Origin: Otis tarda
Lineage: Eukaryota; Chordata; Aves; Otidiformes; Otididae
Assembly: GCA_026413225.1 (NCBI GenBank)
Contig: JAPMTP010000074.1
Location: forward strand, 104,501 to 168,500
Reading direction: 5' to 3'
DNA: 64,000 nt
A program made the translations under genes and the position numbers. Position 1 is the stretch's first letter. The number at the start of each line of letters is the position of its first letter. Of the stretch, positions 20,596 through 29,200 are shown one piece after another. The notes under the pieces were generated by a model that was not told the DNA's origin, did no database searches, and saw nothing but the letters and a program-made list of their open reading frames with translations.

Positions 20596-21082
20596 TGTTG
20601 ACGCGGACGTAACGGACACTGCTGACGACCAATATGATCAAGCAAATGCCAATTTATTGTTGATACATCCCAGTTAATATAGCCCTTCTAATTCCATATC
20701 ATGCGCAAGCTCTCTACTAATTGGCTAACTATATCATGCATGCGCTCTTTGCTAAAATATGATTCGTTAAGTCTCTTTGTTCACGCGCACAGTTCTCTCC
20801 ACCTGCACCCTGCTTCACGTTCAGCCCCCAGTCACGTATGCCAGCTGTTTTCCTTCTTCTCAAGGTTGCTTCGTTTACTTTCTCACAGGAAGCTTCATTA
20901 CTTTCTCACAGGCGGCCTCATTATTTTCTCACAGGTGGCTTCAGTACTTTCTTACAGGCAGCTTCAGTACTTTCTCACAAGCGGCTTCAGTGATGTCCTT
21001 GAGGCCTGCTGCTCACTAACATAACAATTCCATTCAGTCTGGATTGTTCACTAAGTGCCCCTGATACTCCAGGTATCCAACA
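20596..21082 (-). repeat. Provirus 3' LTR (487 bp)
   Basis: Runs from tgttgacgcgg to ggtatccaaca on the plus strand. On the coding strand it has a TATA-like ctatatta (20675-20682) and an AATAAA (20653-20658), giving a U3-R-U5 layout. By eye it differs from the other LTR at about five positions (for example 20607-20610, 20672 and three near 21,050-21,068). Several imperfect tcacaggnggcttcantactttc units lie in U3. Confidence 0.95.
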
Positions 21083-21708
21083 AATCCCCTTTTTGTTTTG
21101 AACAATCCAGACCCACTTTCATCATACGTTCCATAGCTTTCACAAAGCATTTTAAAATACACCCCAAAATCATTGGTGTCAACAGCAAACCCTTCAATAA
21201 TACCAACCCATGTACTATCAAATCTTTTAGCCAGCCTGTGACTCCCAAGGATTTCAACCAGTCTGTAAACCTGCTTTCCACTTGTATTGCATGCATGTTG
21301 CATCATAACTCTGCCAACTGATAGCGAATCGACTTAGAGTGATCAGAAACATTCATGCAACACATACCTTCAAAATCTTCACATCCATGTCCATGCGCTA
21401 ATAACAAAAAATCAATCGCTGCTATATTCTGTAAAAATATCATGACGCATACTATCCATGTCTTCTAATAATCCTGATAACATGCTAGAGGTTAAATTCA
21501 TTTGCTTTTGTGCTCAACAAGCTAATTTATTTAAGTTAGCTAAAGTTTTTGCAGTTGCTGCCCAAGGAACAAATAAAGATAATGCTATCTGCTCAGCTGT
21601 ACCCAACAAGGTTAAATTGCTGTCACAATGGGGAGTCAATACTTTTAGCGATCTTCTTGCTCGAGTATGATTCCATAATGTTCTCATAGATGGAGCAAAC
21701 ATTATCAA
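21051..21708 (-). pseudogene. env: env transmembrane subunit remnant A
   Basis: Envelope transmembrane features are visible in order: a furin-like RARR site near 21,650-21,660, a hydrophobic fusion-peptide-like stretch, a heptad region, the disulfide motif CEDFEGMCC (CX6CC, 21357-21383), and a hydrophobic anchor near 21,130-21,230. The frame is broken by an in-frame stop in the heptad region and another at 21303-21305 after the CX6CC segment. The anchor frame runs about 30 bases into the LTR. It is not functional as it stands. Confidence 0.82.
21083..21094 (-). promoter_or_regulatory. Polypurine tract
   Basis: The coding strand reads aaaaaggggatt directly before the 3' LTR. This is the expected plus-strand primer for reverse transcription. 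Confidence 0.8.
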
Positions 21709-21770
21709 TTTTCCAAAATAACATGGTCCTCCTATAGCCCTTTTTGGTACTCCGGACCTTATTTTACTAC

Positions 21771-21795
21771 TTTTTTTTTTTTTTTTTTTTTTTTT
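21771..21795 (-). repeat. Poly(A) tract (25 bases on the coding strand), 3' junction of the mosaic insert
   Basis: An uninterrupted T25 on the plus strand lies between two unlike env-derived segments. Read with the similar tract at 23894-23916, it brackets the mosaic region. Confidence 0.9.
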
Positions 21796-21826
21796 GTTAG
21801 CTGGATTGTCTGTATTGAGTTGTTAA

Positions 21827-21907
21827 TCATTTTTTGCAAGCATGGTATGTTATGCCTAGTATGATGCCTAGTATCACAATTCCGATTTTAACCAAGGACA
21901 GCAACCA
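21827..21907 (-). pseudogene. env: Third env transmembrane anchor fragment
   Basis: A short open stretch reading WLLSLVKIGIVILGIILG, then a few residues and a stop at 21827-21829. A Trp-led hydrophobic helix with a short basic tail is the usual end of a betaretroviral transmembrane subunit. It is unlike remnant A's anchor and is separated from remnant B by other sequence. Confidence 0.5.
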
Positions 21908-22246
21908 CCCAGTTATGCCACGCACAAGCTTAGTTAATAAAATTACTGATCACATGTTATACATATTCATGATTACGAAGCAAAGCTAAGTAAGTTTCAC
22001 TACCTTCTAGTAATTTTCTACAATAACATTCTTCTACTATTATAGATATAACAACTCCAGTAACTTTCTTATCTATAAGAGCAATGACTAGTTTTCTGCA
22101 GGCCTCTGTTGAAACAAGCCATAAATTCTGCTAACAATGTTTTGTATCTTAAAGCTTCCCTTCTCATTCCATGGCTTTCTTCCTGAGAGCATGATTGCAT
22201 TCCTCCCCCAAGGTCGGTGTGCTTTCATTGATACCATGCTGACTCA

Positions 22247-22275
22247 GTGAAATGCCCACATCTCCCTCTTCTTTG
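22247..22275 (-). promoter_or_regulatory. Possible second polypurine tract and LTR start
   Basis: The coding strand reads aaagaagagggaga followed at once by tgtgggcatttcac, the form of a polypurine tract joined to a TG LTR end, downstream of remnant B. No matching LTR end is seen, so this is suggestive only. Confidence 0.3.
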
Positions 22276-22399
22276 TTTATGAGAAGAGGCTTGTTTCAAC
22301 GCTTTATCTATTAAAGTCTGCACACATTTTAAGACACAGAATTGTAGATCAAAATACATATATAAAAGGAATGAATAAGCATCCTACAGCTATTAGTAA

Positions 22400-22992
22400 C
22401 AAGCTTATATCAAGTCACCAAAAATTTTCTGAATGTATCAAAACCATCACTTTGTTGCTGTTTTTGTACTCCTTTTTGCAAGTTTTGAATACTTTTGTGA
22501 ATAGATTCCGAATGATCAGACAGATTCATGCAGCAAAGCCCATCAAAATCCTGACAATCATGATTTTGTGCTAATAATAAAAAAAATCTATTGCTGATCT
22601 ATTCTGTTACTAACCCAACTACGCCAAAGACACCGCTGAGCAGGAGGATGATTATCAGCTGGGTCAGAGCAGAGAAGGGAGGCAGGCACAGCACCTTCAG
22701 GGCGTCCCCTGTTGTAAATAAAGTGTGCTCTGGTCCGTCCTCTCCCCTTCGCTCCGAGCCACCTCTGTTTATACCCTCAGCAGATTCAGTGAAAGAGTAC
22801 TGACCAGGTGTTGCTGCATGCGTGGCCAGCGCACGCAACAAGGCCTGTCAAATATGTGCTCTGCAGGCTAACAGCAGTTCTGTTTTGTGAAGTAGCATAG
22901 TATATAGAATCTACATCAATTAACAGTGTTGATAGTGCCGATGCAGTTGTATTTATTTGCTTAGCAAGCCAACAGTCCAATTTATTTAGCAT
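22400..22992 (-). pseudogene. env: env transmembrane subunit remnant B, interrupted
   Basis: A second, different transmembrane segment. The N-terminal heptad part (LDCWLAKQINTTASALSTLL) is at about 22,870-22,992, and the CX6CC motif CQDFDGLCC is at 22530-22556, followed by LSDHSESI. Between the two lies about 250 bp of unrelated sequence (about 22,615-22,865) containing tataaa on one strand and aataaa on the other. The subunit is disrupted by this and by frame breaks. Confidence 0.7.
22615..22865. mobile_element. Insertion of unknown origin inside env remnant B
   Basis: The sequence is richer in G+C than its surroundings and separates two halves of one transmembrane region. It carries a TATAAA (minus strand) and AATAAA (plus strand), which could be LTR-like, but no terminal repeats or clear target duplication are visible. 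Borders are approximate. Confidence 0.35.
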
Positions 22993-23296
22993 AGTTAATG
23001 CCTAGGCACTTGCCACACCAGGTGTAAAGACTGAAGCAGCAATAATTTTACTTAGTTTCCAAAACTCTGTATTATCTTGGCAACCAGATTCAATGCTATG
23101 TATGCTTCGTTTAGGCCTTTTATGCTGTCTGGATTTTGATATGTGCTCGCATGATTACGTCATGCTGTGTCGTTGCAATGTACAGATCTTAAAGCATTTA
23201 CAATCATTACCCCTCTAGAAACATTAGCTCTTGAATAGTTAAAAGAAAATAGAAGTCCATCTTTACTGATCCCAAAAAGTTCCATCTTTTGTAGTT

Positions 23297-23485
23297 TTAG
23301 CACTCGGCACTCGTGGTTGCTGCTGTTTTACACAGAGTTGCTGTCCTACCAGTATCTGGCAGGTCAACCAAACATGTTCTGAAATACCCGCAGATGATAC
23401 AGACAGGGATCCACTTGTTTACTGCTCCTGTAAAGACATAAGCGTATCCCTTCCCCCATGTTATAAGAGGGAATGGTCCTTCCAC
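23297..23485 (-). pseudogene. pol: Possible pol integrase C-terminal remnant
   Basis: Reads MEGPFPLITWGKGYAYVFTG then NKWIP. The WG-GYA-V ... W-P pattern is that of the C-terminal SH3-like domain of betaretroviral integrases. Downstream residues do not fit. Only this tail of pol is recognised. Confidence 0.5.
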
Positions 23486-23893
23486 TTATACAAGCTCGAC
23501 TCAGACAGGAGTATCTGTTAACCATGTCAGGGGCGGGGGGTGGGGGCGCCTGGCGGCGGCTGTGACCCCAGGCATACAGGAGGAAAGAAAACTAAAACCT
23601 GAGGTTTAAGACAAGAATAGGGAGGGATCCTTAAAGCCACCGCTACAAGCAAAACAGACCATCACTAAACCAAAGCAGGATAATGAAAAAGGGAGCAAGA
23701 CAACCTCCCCCCACCCCTCCCTCTTCCCAGGCTTAACACCATCTCCACCTCCCTCCTCTGCCCTCTGAGTGGGACAGGGATGGGGGGCGGGAAGAGGGAG
23801 TGGGGGTTACAGACAGTTAATCACGCGCCGCTTTATTGATATCAACGGTTTAACTGCTGCACCTACAGCAGCAGCCATGACTGTAGCCTTTTC

Positions 23894-23916
23894 TTTTTTT
23901 TTTTTTTTTTTTTTTT
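23894..23916 (-). repeat. Poly(A) tract (23 bases on the coding strand) ending gag
   Basis: Gag capsid sequence stops at this homopolymer (..AAERMLG then Lys codons), and the sequence beyond is unrelated to gag; no nucleocapsid zinc knuckles follow. Confidence 0.9.
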
Positions 23917-25527
23917 CCCTAACATTCGCTCAGCAGCTTCCAGCAGTTGCTCTGTAGTAGATCCTTTTGGCAGCACACTAAGGGCTCTCTTAGTTTTTTT
24001 ATTAGCATTATTAAAGGCAAGCATATCTAAGAACTTTGTTTTCATGTCATCATCCAGATCAGGGTGAGCCATAATTGCAGTGTGCAACCGATCAATAAAT
24101 TTCCCATATGGTTCTGTGGGACCTTGCCTTACTGACGTAAAGGCAGGTCCGGACTTTTCATCGTGCACCCTAGCAAGCGCTCTATAAGCCAAATCTTGGC
24201 CCAGTTGTAACACTTCGGTAGCAAATTGCGCTTGCCAATCAGATCGTGTGTAGGGTCCCACTCCCATCAGCATTTGAGTTTGCACCCCGAATAATGGATC
24301 ACCCTGTTGTCGAGGAGTTGCAGTTGCCTTATCACAAGCAGTCTGCCAGTGCTGAAAAAACTGCAGCTGCTGTGACGGTAGCAAAAGCATCTGGACAATC
24401 ATTCTAATATCATAAGGAATTAACAACTGTGACAAAAAAAAATATATGCTGCAACACAGACCGAGTATATGATGATTTTAGCCCATACTGAGTAACTGCA
24501 CTTTTAGCTTCCTTCAATATTTTCCAGTCTAATGCCTGCCACACACCTCTCCCAGTATTATCAGTCACAACTGGAAATGCCATGGGCAAAGGATCTCCTT
24601 CTGTCAAAGCATCTCGAATCACCTCTTCCCACCGCGCTATGGGATTCACATCCCCGGCCCCTCCTGCCAGTGTCCCTTGCAAAGGTGCAAAAAGACTGAT
24701 CTCACCCGATGCTCCATTCAGAACGAATAGGTTGGACGCTGGCAGGTCTCGATGTGGCACAGGTGAAGGAGTTGACAAGTTTCCCAGCGACGCTTCTAGG
24801 CGAACCTTGAGGGCTTCCAGCCTTTTTAGCATCTCTTGTAGCTGTGCATCCTTCAAGCCGGATGAATCTTCATCCCCCTCTTCCTCACGCCGTGGTGGTG
24901 GGGAAGAAGGTGGTAACGGGGGATAAACTGGAGCTGATGGCGCCGGCGAAAAGGCTCGTGACTGAGCCTGCACTGGCGCAGCGTGGCGGAGTGCCTGGCG
25001 GTGGTACATCTGATGGTGGTGAAAAGTCTTTCGCAGCTTTTCCCTCTGGTGCCCACATATCTATAGTTATAGGGGCTGTGGCTGCATTTCCTGGAGTCCT
25101 TCCTGGGGCTCGAACCCCCCCCACCCTCAGCACGAGCTGGGGCGGCGGCAGGGCTCGTTAAACCCGAGAACAGCATGCTAATAGCGGAGGTGGACCCGCA
25201 GGCTGGAGTTAAGGCCGCAAAAGCAAATGCAACGACTGAACGTTCGGCTTTCATGCTTATCAATGTTTCATTAATTAGCCTCCACACGGTGGAGAGTTTG
25301 CTCGGCTCCTTTGATCCCTTGCTTATTTCATCCCACAGCTCTTTTCCTATATTTTCCCATGTCGGGAGTTCAAAAGCATCGTCAACTGTGGGGATTAATT
25401 TCCTTTTCTTTGCCCACTGCAGCAAAGCTTCTAGGACGGCCGAGTCATAACTCAGTCCTCTCATAGAGAACATATGTTGGAGGAGCTTAACCACTGCTGA
25501 CTCCTCTTTGGTCAGTGTGGACCCCAT
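23917..25527 (-). pseudogene. gag: gag, frameshifted and truncated
   Basis: Starts MGSTLTKEESAVV at 25527, an N-myristoylation-type matrix start. The matrix frame is lost near a G8 run (25115-25122 on the plus strand). A Pro-rich linker follows in a second frame. A third frame from about 25,000 carries a coiled-coil-like stretch and the capsid N-terminal part (GDVNPIARWEEVIRDALTEG). The frame is lost again at a nine-base T run (24434-24442). The capsid C-terminal part contains the major homology region QGPTEPYGKFIDRL. Nucleocapsid is missing. At least three changes of frame are needed, so no full Gag is made. Confidence 0.88.
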
Positions 25528-25701
25528 CTCCTCCCCGGCCGCTCGCCTGGCCAAGACGAGATTCCATCCGTACCTTTTGTACCTTTTTGCGCTATAGCGA
25601 CTTCCCGAGTGCCGGGGCAGCACTCGCTTCGACCGGCTTCCGCCCCCTCATTTCTTCTTTCCTTCTTCAGTTCCGTCGGAATGTCCAACACCGATCTGAC
25701 G
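25528..25701 (-). other. Provirus leader
   Basis: About 175 bases between primer site and gag start, the place where packaging signals normally lie. A gt-containing splice donor is not obvious. Confidence 0.5.
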
Positions 25702-25719
25702 GTCCCTGTTCGGGCGCCA
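25702..25719 (-). promoter_or_regulatory. Primer binding site, Lys-tRNA type
   Basis: The coding strand reads tggcgcccgaacagggac, 18 bases matching the 3' end of Lys-tRNA (Lys3 type), two bases downstream of the 5' LTR. Lys primers are characteristic of betaretroviruses and ERVK-like elements. Confidence 0.92.
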
Positions 25720-25721
25720 CC

Positions 25722-26208
25722 TGTTGACGCGGAAGTAACGGACACTGCTGACGACCAATATGATCAAGCAAATGCCAATTTATTGTTGATACATCCCGGT
25801 TAATATAGCCCTTCTAATTCCATATCATGCGCAAGCTCTCTACTAATTGGCTAACTATATCATGCATGCGCTCTTTGCTAAAATATGATTCGTTAAGTCT
25901 CTTTGTTCACGCGCACAGTTCTCTCCACCTGCACCCTGCTTCACGTTCAGCCCCCAGTCACGTATGCCAGCTGTTTTCCTTCTTCTCAAGGTTGCTTCGT
26001 TTACTTTCTCACAGGAAGCTTCATTACTTTCTCACAGGCGGCCTCATTATTTTCTCACAGGTGGCTTCAGTACTTTCTTACAGGCAGCTTCAGTACTTTC
26101 TCACAAGCGGCTTCAGTGATGTCCTTGAGGCCTGCTGCTCACTAACATAACAATTCCATTCAGTCTGGATTGTTAACTAAGTGCCCCTAATATTCCAGGT
26201 ATCCAACA
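25722..26208 (-). repeat. Provirus 5' LTR (487 bp)
   Basis: Same length and ends as the other LTR. On the coding strand ctatatta is at 25801-25808 and aataaa at 25779-25784. About 1% divergence from its partner suggests a fairly recent insertion. Confidence 0.95.
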
Positions 26209-26214
26209 AACGTC
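26209..26214. repeat. Target site duplication, right copy (aacgtc)
   Basis: Identical to 20590-20595 and continuous with the satellite monomer that follows (aacgtcgaagcc). Confidence 0.92.
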
Positions 26215-29200
26215 GAAGCCCTGCTCCTCAGGGAAAGCCCGGAGCCCCAATGTCTGTGGTGCTGTAGATGCGCTGCCAATGGCCGCTGAGGAGCAGCAAG
26301 AGCTTGAGTGGCTGGCACTTTTGGTGTGGGAGCAATCGTCCGACGTTCGTGATTTTTCGGGGTTTTTTTTCGGGGGTGCCCAGGTGCAGCTGGTGGCAAA
26401 CGTCGAAGCCCTGCTCCTCAGGGAAAGCCCGGAGCCCCAATGTCTGTGCTGCTGTAGATGCGCTGCCAATGGCCGCTGAGGAGCAGCAAGAGCTTGAGTG
26501 GCTGGCACTTTTGGTGTGGGAGCAATCGTCCGACGTTTGTGATTTTTCGGGGTTTTTTTTCGGGGGGCCCAGGTGCAGCTGGTGGCAAACGTCGAAGCCC
26601 TGCTCCTCAGGGAAAGCCCGGAGCCCCAATGTCTGTGCTGCTGTAGATGCACTGCCAATGGCCGGTGAGGAGCAGCAAGAGCTTGAGTGGCTGGCAATTT
26701 TGGTGTGGGAGCAATCGTCCGACGTTCGTGATTTTTCGGGGTGTTTTTTCGGGGGGGCCCAGGTGCAGCTGGTGGCAAACGTCGAAGCCGTGCTCCTCAG
26801 GGAAAGCCCGGAGCCCCAATGTCTGTGATGCTGTAGATGCGCTGCCAATGGCCGGTGAGGAGCAGCAAGAGCTTGAGTGGCTGGCACTTTTGGTGTGGGA
26901 GCAATCGTCCGACGTTCGTGATTTTTCGGGGTTTTTTTTCGGGGGGCGCCCAGGTGCAGGTGGTGGCAAACGTCGAAGCCCTGCTCCTCAGGGAAAGCCC
27001 GGAGCCCCAATGTCTGTGGTGCTGTAGATGCGCTGCCAAAGGCCACTGAGGAGCAGCAAGAGCTTGAGTGGCTGGCAATTTTGGTGTGGGAGCAATCGTC
27101 CGACATTCGTGATTTTTCTGGGTTTTTTTTCGGGGGGCGCCAACGTGCAGCTGGTGGCAAACGTCGATGCCCTGCTCCTCAGGGAAAGCCCGGAGCCCCA
27201 ATGTCTCTGGTGCTGTAGATGCGCTGCCAATGGCCGCTGAGGAGCAGCAAGAGCTTGAGTGGCTGGCACTTTTGGTGTGGGAGCAATCGTCCGACGTTCG
27301 TGATTTTTCGGGGTTTTTTTTCGCGGGGAGCTCCGGTGCAGCTGGTTGCAAACGTCGAAGCCCTGCTCCTCAGGGAAAGCCCGGAGCCCCAATGTCTGTG
27401 ATGCTGTAGATGCGCTGCCAATGGCCGCTGAGGAGCAGCAAGAGCTTGAGTGGCTGGCACTTTTCGTGTGGGAGCAATCATCCGACATTCGTGATTTTTC
27501 TGGGTTTTTTTTCGGGGGGCGCCAACGTGCAGCTGGTGGCAAACGTCGACGCCCTGCTCCTCAGGGAAAGCCCGAAGCCCCAATGTCTGTGGTGCTGTAG
27601 ATGCGCTGCCAATGGCCGCTGAGGAGCAGCAAGAGCTTGAGTGGCTGGCACTTTTGGTGTGGGAGCAATCGTCCGACGTTCGTGATTTTTCTGGGGTTTT
27701 TTTTCGGGGGCGCCCAGGTGCAGCTGGTGGCAAACGTCGAAGCCCTGCTCCTCAGGGAAAGCCCGGAGCCCCAATGTCTGTGGTGCTGTAGATGCGCTGC
27801 CAATGGGCGCTGAGGAGCAGCAAGAGCTTGAGTGGCTGGCACTTTTGGTGTGGGAGCAATCGTCCGACGTTCGTGATTTTTCGGGGTCTTTTTCGGTGGG
27901 CGCCCAGGTGCAGCTGATGGCAAACGTCGATGCCCTGCTCCTCAGGGAAAGCCCGGAGCCCCAATGTCTCTGGTGCTGTAGATGCGCTGGCAATGGCCGC
28001 TGAGGAGCAGCAAGAGCTTGAGTGGCTGGCACTTTTGGTGTGGGAGCAATCGTCCGACGTTCGTGATTTTTCGGGGTTTTTTTTCGGGGGGAGCTCCGGT
28101 GCAGCTGGTTGCAAACGTCGAAGCCCTGCTCCTCAGGGAAAGCCCGGAGCCCCAATGTCTGTGGTGCTGTAGATGCGCTGCCAATGGCCGCTGAGGAGCA
28201 GCAAGACCTTGAGTGGCTGGCACTTTTGGTGTGGGAGCAATCGTCCGACGTTCGTGATTTTTCGGGGTTTTTTTCGGGGGGCGCCCAGGTTCAACTGGTG
28301 GCAAACGTCGAAGCCGTGCTCCTCAGGGAAAGCCCGGAGCCCGAGTGTCTGTGGTGCTGTAGATGCGCTGCCAATGGCCGCTGAGGAGCAGCAAGAGCTT
28401 GAGTGGCTGGCACTTTTGGTGTGGGAGCAATCGTCCGACGTTCGTGATTTTTCGGGGTCTTTTTCGGTGGGCGCCCAGGTGCAGCTGATGGCAAACGTCG
28501 ATGCCCTGCTCCTCAGGGAAAGCCCGGAGCCCCAATGTCTGTGGTGCTGTAGATGCGCTGCCAATGGCCGCTGAGGAGCAGCAAGAGCTTGAGTGGCTGG
28601 CACTTTTGGTGTGGGAGCAATCGTCCGACGTTCATGAATTTTTGGGGTTATTTTTGGGGGGCGCCCAGGTGCAGCTGGTTGCAAACTTCGAAGCCCTGCT
28701 CCTCAGGGAAAGCCCGGAGCCCCAATGTCTGTGGTGCTGTAGATGCGCTGCCAATGGCCGCTGAGGAGCAGCAAGAGCTTGAGTGGCTGGCACTTTTGGT
28801 GTGGGAGCAATCGTCCGACGTTCGTGATTTTTCGGGGTTTTTTTTCGGGGGCGCACACGTGCAGCTAGTGGCAAATATCGAAGCCCTGCTCCTCAGGGAA
28901 AGCCCGGAGCCCCAATGTCTGTGCTGCTGTAGATGCGCTGCCAATGGCCACTGAGGAGCAGCAAGAGCTTGAGTGGCTGGCACTTTTGTTGTGGGAGCAA
29001 TCGTCCGACGTTCGTGATTTTTTGGGGACTTTTTCGGTGAGCGCCCAGGTGCAGCTGATGGCAAACGTCGAAGCCCTGCTCTTCAGGGAAAGCCCGGAGC
29101 CCCAATGTCTGTGGTGCTGTAGATACGCTGCCAATGGCCGCTGAGGAGCAGCAAGAGCTTGAGTGGCTGGCACTTTTGGTGTGGGAGCAATCGTCCGACG

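Larger units (their letters stand above)
21796..23893 (-). other. Mosaic retroviral segment between two poly(A) tracts
   Basis: AT-rich, 2.1 kb, with no long intact frame. Recognisable pieces on the minus strand in order: an integrase-tail-like fragment (about 23,380-23,485), degraded surface-subunit-like sequence, transmembrane remnant B (about 22,400-22,992), a possible polypurine tract and LTR start (about 22,247-22,275), and a third transmembrane anchor (21827-21907). The 5' part (23,500-23,880) is G/C-rich on the plus strand and unrecognised. Confidence 0.55.
20596..26208 (-). mobile_element. Betaretrovirus-like endogenous retrovirus, defective
   Basis: A minus-strand provirus of 5.6 kb with two 487-bp LTRs (TG...CA ends), a 6-bp target duplication, a primer site complementary to Lys-tRNA and a polypurine tract. 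These traits, together with the Gag homology region, fit class II (betaretrovirus/ERVK-like) elements. Order on the minus strand: LTR, leader, broken gag, poly(A), a 2.1-kb mosaic with a possible integrase C-terminal remnant and env pieces, poly(A), env transmembrane remnant, polypurine tract, LTR. I see no protease or reverse transcriptase. It could only have moved with help, or was rearranged before or during its last reverse transcription. Confidence 0.93.

Noticed and set aside
22680..22760. Complete solo LTR around aataaagtgtgctctgg
   Set aside because: No TG...CA ends or flanking duplication could be found; kept only as an unknown insertion.
20596..26208. Alpharetrovirus assignment of the provirus
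   Set aside because: Target duplication size alone is compatible, but the Lys-tRNA primer site and Gag and Env features fit betaretrovirus-like elements better.
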